From Halorubrum salinarum (lineage in GTDB: Archaea > Halobacteriota > Halobacteria > Halobacteriales > Haloferacaceae): 64,000 nt of DNA. A program made the position numbers and the translations under genes. The notes beneath the pieces were generated by a model, which saw only the letters and a program-made list of their open reading frames with translations, searched no databases and was not told the DNA's origin. Below, piece after piece: positions 25,142 through 32,706 of this stretch (the first letter of the stretch is position 1; each line of letters begins with the position of its first letter). The stretch is from the NCBI RefSeq assembly GCF_013267195.1, contig NZ_CP053941.1, positions 1,116,001 through 1,180,000 on the forward strand. The letters are read 5' to 3'.

Positions 25142-26572
25142 ATGAGTTCACAACAGGACGACCTCAAGGAGACAGACACCGAGGCCCGCTTCGAGTTCAA
25201 GAAGGAGGAGAAGTCCGCCTTCAAAAGCGAGAAGGGCCTCACCGAGGAGACGGTCCGCGTCATCTCGGAGGACAAGGACGAACCGGAGTGGATGTTAGAG
25301 CGCCGCCTGCGTGCGCTCGAGCAGTTCCAAGAGATGCCGATGCCGACCGACTGGCCCGGGCAGCCGGACCTCTCGGAGGTCGACATCGACGAGATCGTTC
25401 CCTACATCCGCCCGGACATCGAGACCCGCGGCGGCGCGGACAGCTGGGAGGACCTCCCCGAGGAGATCCAGGACACCTTCGACAAGCTGGGCATCCCGGA
25501 GGCCGAGAAGAACGCGCTCTCGGGCGTCGGCGCGCAGTACGAGTCCGAGATCGTCTACCAGAACATGCAGGAGCGGTGGGAGGAGAAGGGCGTCATCTTC
25601 TGTGACATGGACAAGGCCGTCCAGGAGCACGAGGAGATCGTCCGCGAGCACTTCATGACGAAGTGCGTCCCCCCGAGCGACAACAAGTTCGCGGCGCTTC
25701 ACGGCGCCATCTGGTCCGGCGGCTCGTTCGTCTACGTCCCGGAGAACACCACCGTGGAGATGCCGGTCCAGGCGTACTTCCGGATGAACTCCGAGGGGAT
25801 GGGCCAGTTCGAGCACACGCTCATCATCGCGGAGGAGGGCTCCGAGGTCCACTACATCGAGGGCTGTTCCGCCCCGAAGTACTCGGCGTTCAACCTCCAC
25901 TCGGGCGGCGTGGAAGTGTTCGTCGGCGAGGACGCCCACGTCCAGTACTCGACCGTCCAGAACTGGTCGAAGAACACGTACAACCTGAACACGAAGCGCG
26001 CCATCGCCGAGAAGGGCGGGCGCATGGAGTGGATATCCGGGTCGATGGGGTCGAAGGCGACGATGCTGTACCCGTCGACGATCCTGAAGGGCCGCGGCGC
26101 CTCCGACAACCACATCACCATCGCCTTCGCGGGCGAGGGGCAGGACATCGACACCGGCGCGAAGGTGTACCACAACGCGCCGAACACGAAGTCCACCGTC
26201 GAGTCGAAGTCGATCGCGAAGGACGGCGGCCGCACCAACTACCGCGGCCTCGTCCACATCGCGGACGGCGCGGAGAACTCCTCGACGGCCGTGGAGTGCG
26301 ACGCGCTGATGTTCGACAACGAGTCGACCTCCGACACGATGCCGTACATGGAGATCAACGAGTCGAAGGTCGACGTCGCCCACGAGGCGACCGTCGGGAA
26401 GATCGGCGACGAGGACATCTTCTACCTCCAGTCGCGCGGTCTCGACGACGACGACGCCAAGCAGATGATCGTCTCGGGCTTCATCGAGCCGATCACGGAG
26501 GAGCTGCCGATCGAGTACGCCGTCGAGCTGAACCGGCTCGTCGAGCTGGAGATGGAGGGTTCGCTCGGATAA
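25142..26572 (+). CDS. sufB: Fe-S cluster scaffold SufB
   Basis: A 476-residue right-handed beta-helix scaffold on which new Fe-S clusters are built. The N-terminal acidic helical segment is followed by the SUF-FeS core; the conserved GSFVYVPENT and the C-terminal ESTSDTMPYME and EATVGKIG blocks are characteristic. It starts 52 bases after sufC and ends 1 base before the sufD ATG. Confidence 0.95.
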   Translation: MSSQQDDLKETDTEARFEFKKEEKSAFKSEKGLTEETVRVISEDKDEPEWMLERRLRALEQFQEMPMPTDWPGQPDLSEVDIDEIVPYIRPDIETRGGADSWEDLPEEIQDTFDKLGIPEAEKNALSGVGAQYESEIVYQNMQERWEEKGVIFCDMDKAVQEHEEIVREHFMTKCVPPSDNKFAALHGAIWSGGSFVYVPENTTVEMPVQAYFRMNSEGMGQFEHTLIIAEEGSEVHYIEGCSAPKYSAFNLHSGGVEVFVGEDAHVQYSTVQNWSKNTYNLNTKRAIAEKGGRMEWISGSMGSKATMLYPSTILKGRGASDNHITIAFAGEGQDIDTGAKVYHNAPNTKSTVESKSIAKDGGRTNYRGLVHIADGAENSSTAVECDALMFDNESTSDTMPYMEINESKVDVAHEATVGKIGDEDIFYLQSRGLDDDDAKQMIVSGFIEPITEELPIEYAVELNRLVELEMEGSLG

Positions 26573-26573
26573 C

Positions 26574-27788
26574 ATGAGCACGAAGCAACTAGAGAGCCTC
26601 TCGGAGGAGACGGTACGACGCATCGCCGACGAACGCGACGAGCCCGAGTGGCTCCTGGAGACCCGGCTGAACGCGCTGTCCGCGCTGGAGACCGCGGAGC
26701 TGCCCGACGTCATCCAGACGCCGGGGCGCCGCTGGACCGACCTGGAGGCGCTGGACTTCGAGGCGCTCGTCGACCCGCTGAACCAGGCCGACGAGACCGA
26801 GCGGACCGCGGGCGACGACGAGGTCGTCGTCCTGCCGTTCACCGAGGCGCTCGCCGAGTACGGCGACGTGATCGAGGCGAACTTCGGCTCCGTCCTCGAC
26901 CCCGAACACAACTACCTCACCGCGCTTTCGGTCGCGCTCTTCACCACCGGGACGTTCGTCTACGTCCCCGAGGGCGTCGACGTCGAGGACGTGACGGTGC
27001 GCGCGGAGATGAACTCCCGCTCGCTGTTCAGCCAGACGCTCGTCGTCGCCGAGGAGTCGTCGTCGGTGACGATCCTCGAGTCGATCGAGACCGGTGACGC
27101 CGAGGTCGACGACGACCGGTACTTCTCGAACCTCGTCGAGGTCGTCGCGGGCGAGAACGCGAACGTCCAGTTCGGCTCGCTCCAGAACCTCGACGCGGAC
27201 GCGTACACCTACTCGCTGAAGCGCGGCGTGACGGACACCTACGCGACGATCGACTGGATCGAGAGCAACTTCGGCTCGAAGCTCACCCGGTCCGACATCG
27301 AGACCGACCTGAACGGCGACGGCTCCGAGAGCCAGATCGTCGGGACGTTCTTCGGCACGGACGACCAGCACTTCGACATCAACGCCCGCGTGTGGCACCA
27401 GGCCGAGCAGACGACCGCCGACCTGGTCACCCGCGGCGTGCTCGACGACGTCGCCCGCTCCGTCTACGAGGGCGTCCAGGACGTCGGCGAGGACGCGTGG
27501 AACACCTCCAGCTACCAGCGCGAGAACACGCTGATGCTGTCGGACGACGCCGAGGCGGACGCGTCGCCGAAGCTGATCATCCACAACCACGACACCGAGG
27601 CCTCCCACTCCGCGACGGTCGGGCAGGTCGACGCCGAGGACCTGTTCTACCTCGAGAGCCGCTCGATCGACTCGCGGACGGCCCGGAACATGCTCGTCGA
27701 GGGCTTCTTCGTGCCCGTCTTAGAGGAGATCGCGGTCGACGAGTTCCGCGACGACGTCGAGGAGCTCGTCTTCGAGCGCCTCCAGTAA
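26574..27788 (+). CDS. sufD: Fe-S cluster assembly protein SufD
   Basis: A 404-residue paralogue and partner of SufB, with the same N-terminal ETVRRIADERDEPEWLL element and the beta-helix core (GTFVYVPEGV, SHSATVGQVDAEDLFYLESR). SufBC2D is the complex. It starts 1 base after the sufB stop. Transcription may end at the T6 run at 27822. Confidence 0.94.
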   Translation: MSTKQLESLSEETVRRIADERDEPEWLLETRLNALSALETAELPDVIQTPGRRWTDLEALDFEALVDPLNQADETERTAGDDEVVVLPFTEALAEYGDVIEANFGSVLDPEHNYLTALSVALFTTGTFVYVPEGVDVEDVTVRAEMNSRSLFSQTLVVAEESSSVTILESIETGDAEVDDDRYFSNLVEVVAGENANVQFGSLQNLDADAYTYSLKRGVTDTYATIDWIESNFGSKLTRSDIETDLNGDGSESQIVGTFFGTDDQHFDINARVWHQAEQTTADLVTRGVLDDVARSVYEGVQDVGEDAWNTSSYQRENTLMLSDDAEADASPKLIIHNHDTEASHSATVGQVDAEDLFYLESRSIDSRTARNMLVEGFFVPVLEEIAVDEFRDDVEELVFERLQ

Positions 27789-27821
27789 CGGTCGGCGCTC
27801 GCGGCCCGCCCGCCGAACGGA

Positions 27822-27827
27822 TTTTTT
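27822..27827 (+). terminator. T6 run after sufCBD
   Basis: Six consecutive T residues 34 bases after the sufD stop, in a GC-rich spacer, are a likely terminator for the suf operon ahead of the separate promoter at about 27873. Confidence 0.5.
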
Positions 27828-27903
27828 CGACGCCCGACGCGCCGACTGAGCGACCGGCGCGCGAGGGGAACCGCTTAAGACCGACGACGCCCGAGTCGGT
27901 GGT

Positions 27904-27945
27904 ATGCGAACCCGCGTATCGCGCCGTCTCGGGTGGTCGCGGTGA
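27904..27945 (+). CDS. Possible 13-codon leaderless leader peptide
   Basis: A CTTAAG-type TATA box centred at about 27876 predicts transcription starting on the ATG at 27904, which opens a 13-codon frame (MRTRVSRRLGWSR). Its TGA overlaps the GTG at 27942 that starts the ferritin-like gene. It may act only to deliver ribosomes to the downstream start. No coding conservation can be tested here. Confidence 0.4.
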   Translation: MRTRVSRRLGWSR

Positions 27946-28427
27946 GCGTGAGCCAGCGGGTCGCCTCCGACGACCAGCTCGCGCGGCTGCTCCAGATCGG
28001 CATCGTGCTCGAGGAGGTCGTCGAAGCGCGAACGCACCGCCACTACCAGCAGCTGGACGCCGAGCTCGACGAGGAGGTGGAGACGCTGCTCGCGGACGCC
28101 GCCGAGGAGTCGGCCGACCACCGCGAGCGCTTGGAGGCGCTCATCGAGGGGCTCGGCGTCGACAGCGTCCCGTTCGACGAGATCGAGTCGCTGGTCGACG
28201 CCCGCTACGGGCGGACGCGACCGGAGGACTTCGACGACGTGCTGTACGACCAGCTGTGCAACGAGGAGACGGCGTACAAGTTCTACGACGACCTCATCGA
28301 GGCGATCGAGGACTCCGACGCGGCGTTCTCGATCGACCGCGATGAGCTGATCGCGACCCTGACGGCGATCCGCGACGAGGAGGCCGAGGGAGTGCGCGAG
28401 GTCACGGAGGTCATGGAGCGCCGATGA
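27942..28427 (+). CDS. Ferritin-like four-helix protein
   Basis: A 161-residue acidic, all-helical protein from GTG 27942. Regularly spaced Glu, His and Tyr residues (LEEVVEARTHRHY; EESADHRERLE; NEETAYKFYDDL; RDEEAEGVRE) fit a ferritin-like diiron bundle. Position beside a SirR-type metal regulator fits a role in iron handling. In-frame GTG codons at 27933 and 27948 are alternatives; 27942 gives a GTGA coupling with the 13-codon leader. Confidence 0.65.
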   Translation: MSVSQRVASDDQLARLLQIGIVLEEVVEARTHRHYQQLDAELDEEVETLLADAAEESADHRERLEALIEGLGVDSVPFDEIESLVDARYGRTRPEDFDDVLYDQLCNEETAYKFYDDLIEAIEDSDAAFSIDRDELIATLTAIRDEEAEGVREVTEVMERR

Positions 28428-28474
28428 ACCGGGCAGACGAGTCGCCGACGAGCGCCGACGGAGGACAGCCGTGA
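28424..28474 (+). CDS. 16-codon bridging micro-ORF
   Basis: ATG 28424 overlaps the ferritin-like stop (ATGA) and its own TGA overlaps the sirR GTG start (GTGA), so the 16-codon frame (MNRADESPTSADGGQP) exactly spans the gap. A GGAGGA at 28460-28465 within it is a Shine-Dalgarno for sirR. Probably a translational-coupling device rather than a functional peptide. Confidence 0.4.
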   Translation: MNRADESPTSADGGQP

Positions 28475-28914
28475 ACACCGCAGATCAGTACCTCAAGACG
28501 ATATACGTCGTACAGGACGAAGAGGACGGGCCCGCCTCGACCGGGTCGATCGCCGACGCGCTCGGCGTCAGCCCGGCCAGCGCCAACGAGATGATCGGCA
28601 AGCTCGAAGAGCGGGGGCTCGCAGAACACGAGAAGTACAAGGGCGTGCGTCTCACCGACGACGGCATCGTCCGCGCGCGGGACGCCCTCCAGACGTACTG
28701 TATCATCGAGCGCTTCCTCGCCAACGTCCTCGCGGTCGAGGACTTCCAGGCGGAGGCCCGCGAGCTTGAGGCGGTCATCGACGACACGGTGGCCGAGCGG
28801 CTCGACACGATCATCGACCGCCAGCCGGAGTGTCCGGACTGTTTCGACCCCGAGACCGACGCCTGCGCGTGCTTAGAGGTCGCGGCGGCGCCGGTCGAGC
28901 CGGAACAGCAGTAA
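28471..28914 (+). CDS. sirR: Metal-dependent transcription repressor, SirR/DtxR family
   Basis: A 147-residue regulator with an N-terminal winged helix (about 3-60: TADQYLKTIY, STGSIADALGV, SPASANEMIGKLEERG) and a dimerisation/metal-binding domain; several Cys and acidic residues near the C-terminus (CPDC, CAC) may bind metal. DtxR relatives bind inverted repeats when loaded with iron or manganese, so it is a candidate for the TTTAGG-N4-CCTAAA sites at 50605-60121. It is coupled to the ferritin-like gene. Confidence 0.85.
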   Translation: MNTADQYLKTIYVVQDEEDGPASTGSIADALGVSPASANEMIGKLEERGLAEHEKYKGVRLTDDGIVRARDALQTYCIIERFLANVLAVEDFQAEARELEAVIDDTVAERLDTIIDRQPECPDCFDPETDACACLEVAAAPVEPEQQ

Positions 28915-28935
28915 GGACCGCCGCGGGGGACCGTT

Positions 28936-30186
28936 TTAGACGCCGGTCGAGTACCGCAGGATACCCGCGATGCCGCCGAACGCGTCGAGCAGCTGCTCGC
29001 CCTTCTCGAAGTCCGTCGAGATGAACCGCGTCTCGGTGCCGCGCTGCTCCGCGATGGCCATCAGGTGTTCGATGACGTCCTCGCGCTCCTCGACGGCCGC
29101 CTCGTCGCCGCACTCGCTACACTCGTGGTCGGGCGTCGAGTGGCGGGCGTCGACGATCTCGTACTCCTCGTGGCCGTTCGGACACTCGTAGACGACGACG
29201 TCCGAGCGGAGGTCCTCGGAGATGAGCAGGCGGTCGACCGACCCCATGATCAGGTTCCGGCGGGTCTGTTCGAACCCGTAGGTGGCCTCCTGCCCGGTGT
29301 TGAGCTTCTCGAAGAACTCCTCCATGTCGTTTTTGTCCTGGACGATCTCCTGGTCCGCGAGCGCCTCCTGGCCCGCGTCGACGAGGTCCTTCAGCCCGGA
29401 CTCGTCGGTGTAGGCCACGTCGAACTTGCCGAGGACCTTGTCCTGAAGCTCGTGGTGGAGGTAGTCGCCGTCGAGGAACTCGTCTTTCGTCGGCGAGGGG
29501 CCGCCGACGAGGATGCCGTCGAGCTCGTGGCGCCTGTCGACGAACAGGTCGTTGGCCATCCCCGCGACCTCCTGGTAGAAGTTGTCGATGGCCTCCAAGC
29601 GCAGGCGGGCGAACCGCTGTGCGGACTGACCCCCCTTCCGCTGTTTGCCGGGGACGAGCGAGGAGGCGGACTTGACGGGCTCGACGCGTTTCCCCTTCAG
29701 CCAGCCGACGTTCGCCTCGCGGCGGTCCAAGACGATGAGCCCGAACAGCCCGGAGTCTTCGAGCATGTGCTCGAGCGGCTCGGTGAGGAACTCCGAGTCG
29801 CAGTGGTACCGGAACGACTCGACGGGCTGGGGCGGCGACTCCAGCGTCCGGGTGACCATGTCGGTCTGTCCGCCGCCCGCGTCGATGGCGCCGGAGAAGA
29901 TCACCAGCCCGTTCTCGGGCGGGAAGGTGTCGTAGTAGCGCAGTCGGTCCTTGATCGAGGTGAGCGCGTCCTGAACGGCGGTCCGGGTCTGCTTGGACTT
30001 GATGTTCGACGCCTCGCTGTGCTCCTGGGTAACGTGGGCCACCACGTCGGAGATCTGCCTGTCTTCGGGGATGTAGATGGTGACGAGCTGGGTGCCGGAG
30101 CCCTCGTAGTCTTTGAGTTCCTCGATGACCTTGCGGAACTCGTACTTCCGGCGGTCCTCGTTCGCCTCCTGTGCGTCGCTACTCAT
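28936..30186 (-). CDS. prf1: Peptide chain release factor aRF1
   Basis: A 416-residue class I release factor that reads all three stop codons and triggers peptide release. The stop-codon motifs NIKS (61-64) and YHCDSEF (128-134) are present, as is the catalytic GGQ (185-187). The C-terminal domain contains a CPNG...CSECG zinc-type motif. ATG 30186 gives the family start. Confidence 0.96.
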   Translation of the reverse strand: MSSDAQEANEDRRKYEFRKVIEELKDYEGSGTQLVTIYIPEDRQISDVVAHVTQEHSEASNIKSKQTRTAVQDALTSIKDRLRYYDTFPPENGLVIFSGAIDAGGGQTDMVTRTLESPPQPVESFRYHCDSEFLTEPLEHMLEDSGLFGLIVLDRREANVGWLKGKRVEPVKSASSLVPGKQRKGGQSAQRFARLRLEAIDNFYQEVAGMANDLFVDRRHELDGILVGGPSPTKDEFLDGDYLHHELQDKVLGKFDVAYTDESGLKDLVDAGQEALADQEIVQDKNDMEEFFEKLNTGQEATYGFEQTRRNLIMGSVDRLLISEDLRSDVVVYECPNGHEEYEIVDARHSTPDHECSECGDEAAVEEREDVIEHLMAIAEQRGTETRFISTDFEKGEQLLDAFGGIAGILRYSTGV

Positions 30187-30280
30187 TGTCCGAAATACGG
30201 TTGCGTGCGTGTAAGTAAGCTTTGACCTCCCGGCCGGCGCGTCGAGACCGGGTCGCACGGGTCGCTAAGCGGCCGTTTAC

Positions 30281-30563
30281 TTATAAATGGACTGCGATGG
30301 CGCGTGCCTGCGAGCGGCCGGAGGCCGCGAGACAGCACGCGCGAGGGAGTCGGTCGCCCGAGCGGAGCGACGGGCGGCCGACGAGGCTGGGGAGGTGTGA
30401 GGCGCAGGGCGGTGTTGTGTGGGGCGGGAATCAAAGGGGCAGCCGTGAGGACAGCGCAGGCGACGCAAGGACTACAGGGAGCGAGCAGCGCGAGCGACCG
30501 AAGACCGCAGCTAGCCTGCGCTGTCCTCACGGCTGGGGCTTTGGACGTGTTTGCCGTCGATCT
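30281..30563 (+). ncRNA. Structured non-coding RNA element, copy A
   Basis: The element runs from a TATA box (TTATAAAT 30281-30288) to a conserved GATCT. Stem 1 pairs GCGGCC with GGCCGC around a GGA loop (30314-30328). Stem 2 pairs about 12 bases of 30350-30361 with 30371-30382. A conserved block GAGGCTGGGGAGGTG follows. Stem 3 is a perfect 21-bp pairing, 30441-30461 with 30514-30534, closed by CAAAG/CTTTG across a symmetric GGGGC/GGGG internal loop. Copy B at 53836 has the same length and layout with compensated stem changes. Reading frames of the two copies disagree in the conserved block, so it is unlikely to encode protein. It lies between prf1 and argS, opposite in strand. Exact transcript ends are unknown. 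Confidence 0.7.
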
Positions 30564-30605
30564 TCGGTCAGCACCCGAAGAAGGCCGAACTCGATAACAC
30601 CGATC

Positions 30606-32414
30606 CTACATCGACTCCGGCGCCTCGACGCCCAGCACGTCGAGCGCGTTCGCCATCGTGTGCTTCGCGGCCGCGACGACGGCGACGCGGGCGTCGCGGA
30701 GCTCGTCGGTCTCGGCGGTCACGACGGGGCACTCGCGGTAGAAGGCGTTGTAGGCGTCGGCGAACTCGCGGGTGAACGTCGCGATCGTGTGCGGCTCCAG
30801 GTCGTCGGCCGCCGCCTCGATGGCGGCGGGGAAGCGGGCGACCTCCCGGAGGAGGTCCCGGGCCGCCTCGGTCTCCAAGGCGCCCGCGTCCACGTCGAGC
30901 GCGTCGGGGTCGACCGCGCCGTCGGCGTCCGCGGTCACGCCCGGCACGTCGACGCCCTCGGCCGCGGCCTCGTCGAGGATGCCGGCGCAGCGCGCGTGGA
31001 CGTACTGGACGAACGGGGCCGACTGCGCCTCGAAGTCGAGCGCGTCCTCCCACTCGAAGGTGATCGCCTTGGCGGGCTGCTTCGAGACGATGTCGTACCG
31101 CACGGCGCCGATCCCGACCTGGTGGGCGATGCGCTCGACGTCCTCGTCGGTGAGGTCGTCGCCGCGGATGCGGTCGTCCATCCGGGACTCGACGGCGTCG
31201 CGGGCGCGGTCGATGGCCTCGTCGAGGAGGTCGTCGAGCATCACGCCCGTGCCCTTCCGCGTCGACATCTTCCCGTCGGGGAGGTTGACGTACGAGTAGA
31301 TGACGTGGCCGAGCCGGTCGGTGTCGTTGCCGAGGAGTTCGAGGGTCGCGTCGAGCTGGTCGGCCTGGAGCTTGTGGTCCTCGCCGAGGACGGTGACGGC
31401 GCGGTCGTAGTTGTCGAACTTCCACTCGTGGTGCGCCAGGTCCCGGGTCGTGTAGAGGCTCGTGTCGTCGGAGCGCAGGAACACGAGGTTCTTGTCGATC
31501 CCCCACTCGTCGAGCTCCAGCTGCCAGGCGTCCTCCTCGTAGACGGCGTGGTCGGTCTCCTTGAGCCGCGCGGCGACGTCGTCGGTCGAGCCGTCGCGCA
31601 TGAACCGCGTCTCCTTGACGAACTCGTCGAACTCGGCCGGCAGGCGGGCGAGACACTCCTTCATGCCGCCCAGCACCGCGTCGACGACCTCGCCGACGCG
31701 CTCGTAGGTCGCCTCGTCGCCGGCCTCGAGCCCCTGGAGGATCGCCTGGATCTCCGCCTCCGCGGCCTCGACCGCGTCCGGGTCGGCCTCCTCTAAGAAG
31801 GCGTTCCCCTTCCGGTAGTAGCGCACGAGGTCGTATTCCGCGCGGTCGCGGGCGGGCTCGGCGTCGAGGTCGTCCTCGTCGAACCGCTCGTACGCCCACG
31901 TGAACACCGCCATCTGCCGGCCGGCGTCGTTGACGTAGTAGTGGCGGTCGACGTCGTAGCCCGCGTACTCCATGAGGTTCGCCACGGCGTCGCCGACGAT
32001 GGGGTTGCGCGCGCGGCCGACGTGGACGGGGCCGGTCGGGTTCGCGCTGGTGTGCTCGACGACGACCGAGGCGTCGCGGTCGGGGAGCGCGCCGTACGCC
32101 GGGTCGACGGCCGCCGCGTCGAGCGTGTCGGCGAGGTAGCGCTCGTTCGCGTGGAAGTTGACGTACGGCCCCGCGGTGTCGACGCGCCCGACGTAGTCCG
32201 CGTCCGCGACCGACACCGCCTCGGCGACGGTCGCCGCGACGTTCGGCGGCGCGTCGCCGACCTCGCCGGCGAGCCGGAACGCGACGCTGGAGGCGAGCGT
32301 CGCGTCCATGTCGTCCGGCGGGCGTTCGATGCCGAGGTCGTCGGTCGGGAGGTCGAGCTCGGCGAGCGCGTCCGCGAGCGCCGCCTCGACCTCTGACCGG
32401 AGCTGCCTGAACAT
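30606..32414 (-). CDS. argS: Arginyl-tRNA synthetase
   Basis: A 602-residue class Ia synthetase. The N-terminal Add-1 domain is followed by the catalytic domain with the HIGH-type motif HVGR (131-134, after ANPTGPV) and the KMSK-type KMSTRKG, then the C-terminal DALR anticodon-binding domain (AFYRECPV). Full family length. Start ATG 32414. Confidence 0.96.
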   Translation of the reverse strand: MFRQLRSEVEAALADALAELDLPTDDLGIERPPDDMDATLASSVAFRLAGEVGDAPPNVAATVAEAVSVADADYVGRVDTAGPYVNFHANERYLADTLDAAAVDPAYGALPDRDASVVVEHTSANPTGPVHVGRARNPIVGDAVANLMEYAGYDVDRHYYVNDAGRQMAVFTWAYERFDEDDLDAEPARDRAEYDLVRYYRKGNAFLEEADPDAVEAAEAEIQAILQGLEAGDEATYERVGEVVDAVLGGMKECLARLPAEFDEFVKETRFMRDGSTDDVAARLKETDHAVYEEDAWQLELDEWGIDKNLVFLRSDDTSLYTTRDLAHHEWKFDNYDRAVTVLGEDHKLQADQLDATLELLGNDTDRLGHVIYSYVNLPDGKMSTRKGTGVMLDDLLDEAIDRARDAVESRMDDRIRGDDLTDEDVERIAHQVGIGAVRYDIVSKQPAKAITFEWEDALDFEAQSAPFVQYVHARCAGILDEAAAEGVDVPGVTADADGAVDPDALDVDAGALETEAARDLLREVARFPAAIEAAADDLEPHTIATFTREFADAYNAFYRECPVVTAETDELRDARVAVVAAAKHTMANALDVLGVEAPESM

Positions 32415-32613
32415 ACCGTCCGTTCGACGGGCGGGTTAAAAGGCCCTTCCGAAGCGGCCCGCGGACCCGAACAGACGGAGGGGTCGCCGGGGCCGCCGCG
32501 GCGCGCGCCGCCGACCCGTTTTCGAATCGATAATTTCCGCTCCGGCTGGACGGCTCATGGGCAAATCGTACCGGGAGATATTTTGTCTCCGGGGTTCAGA
32601 CCAGGAGGTAACC

Positions 32614-32706
32614 ATGTTCTACGGGATAGCGGCGAGACCACGACTCGACGCGATCGGTCGACGCGGACAACTGTTACGCGGGACGCGCCTTCGCACCGAT
32701 GGTTGA
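32614..32706 (+). CDS. 30-aa micro-ORF with strong Shine-Dalgarno, overlapping APC permease start
   Basis: AGGAGGTAA at 32603-32611 precedes ATG 32614, opening a 30-codon basic peptide (starting MFYGIAARPRLD) that ends at 32706, 8 bases inside the APC permease gene. A short hairpin (GGAGA...TCTCC) precedes it. In a region of mostly leaderless genes this leadered arrangement suggests coupling or attenuation of the permease. Confidence 0.4.
   Translation: MFYGIAARPRLDAIGRRGQLLRGTRLRTDG

Noticed and set aside
30281-30563. Identification of the RNA element as SRP RNA or RNase P RNA
   Set aside because: Neither the SRP helix 8 tetraloop region nor RNase P conserved GAGGAAAGTC-type sequences are present, and two copies would be unusual for either.
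30222-31796. Long open frame antisense to argS running through ncRNA copy A
   Set aside because: High-GC shadow frame; argS is unmistakable on the other strand, and the part over the RNA element is not in the same frame as copy B.
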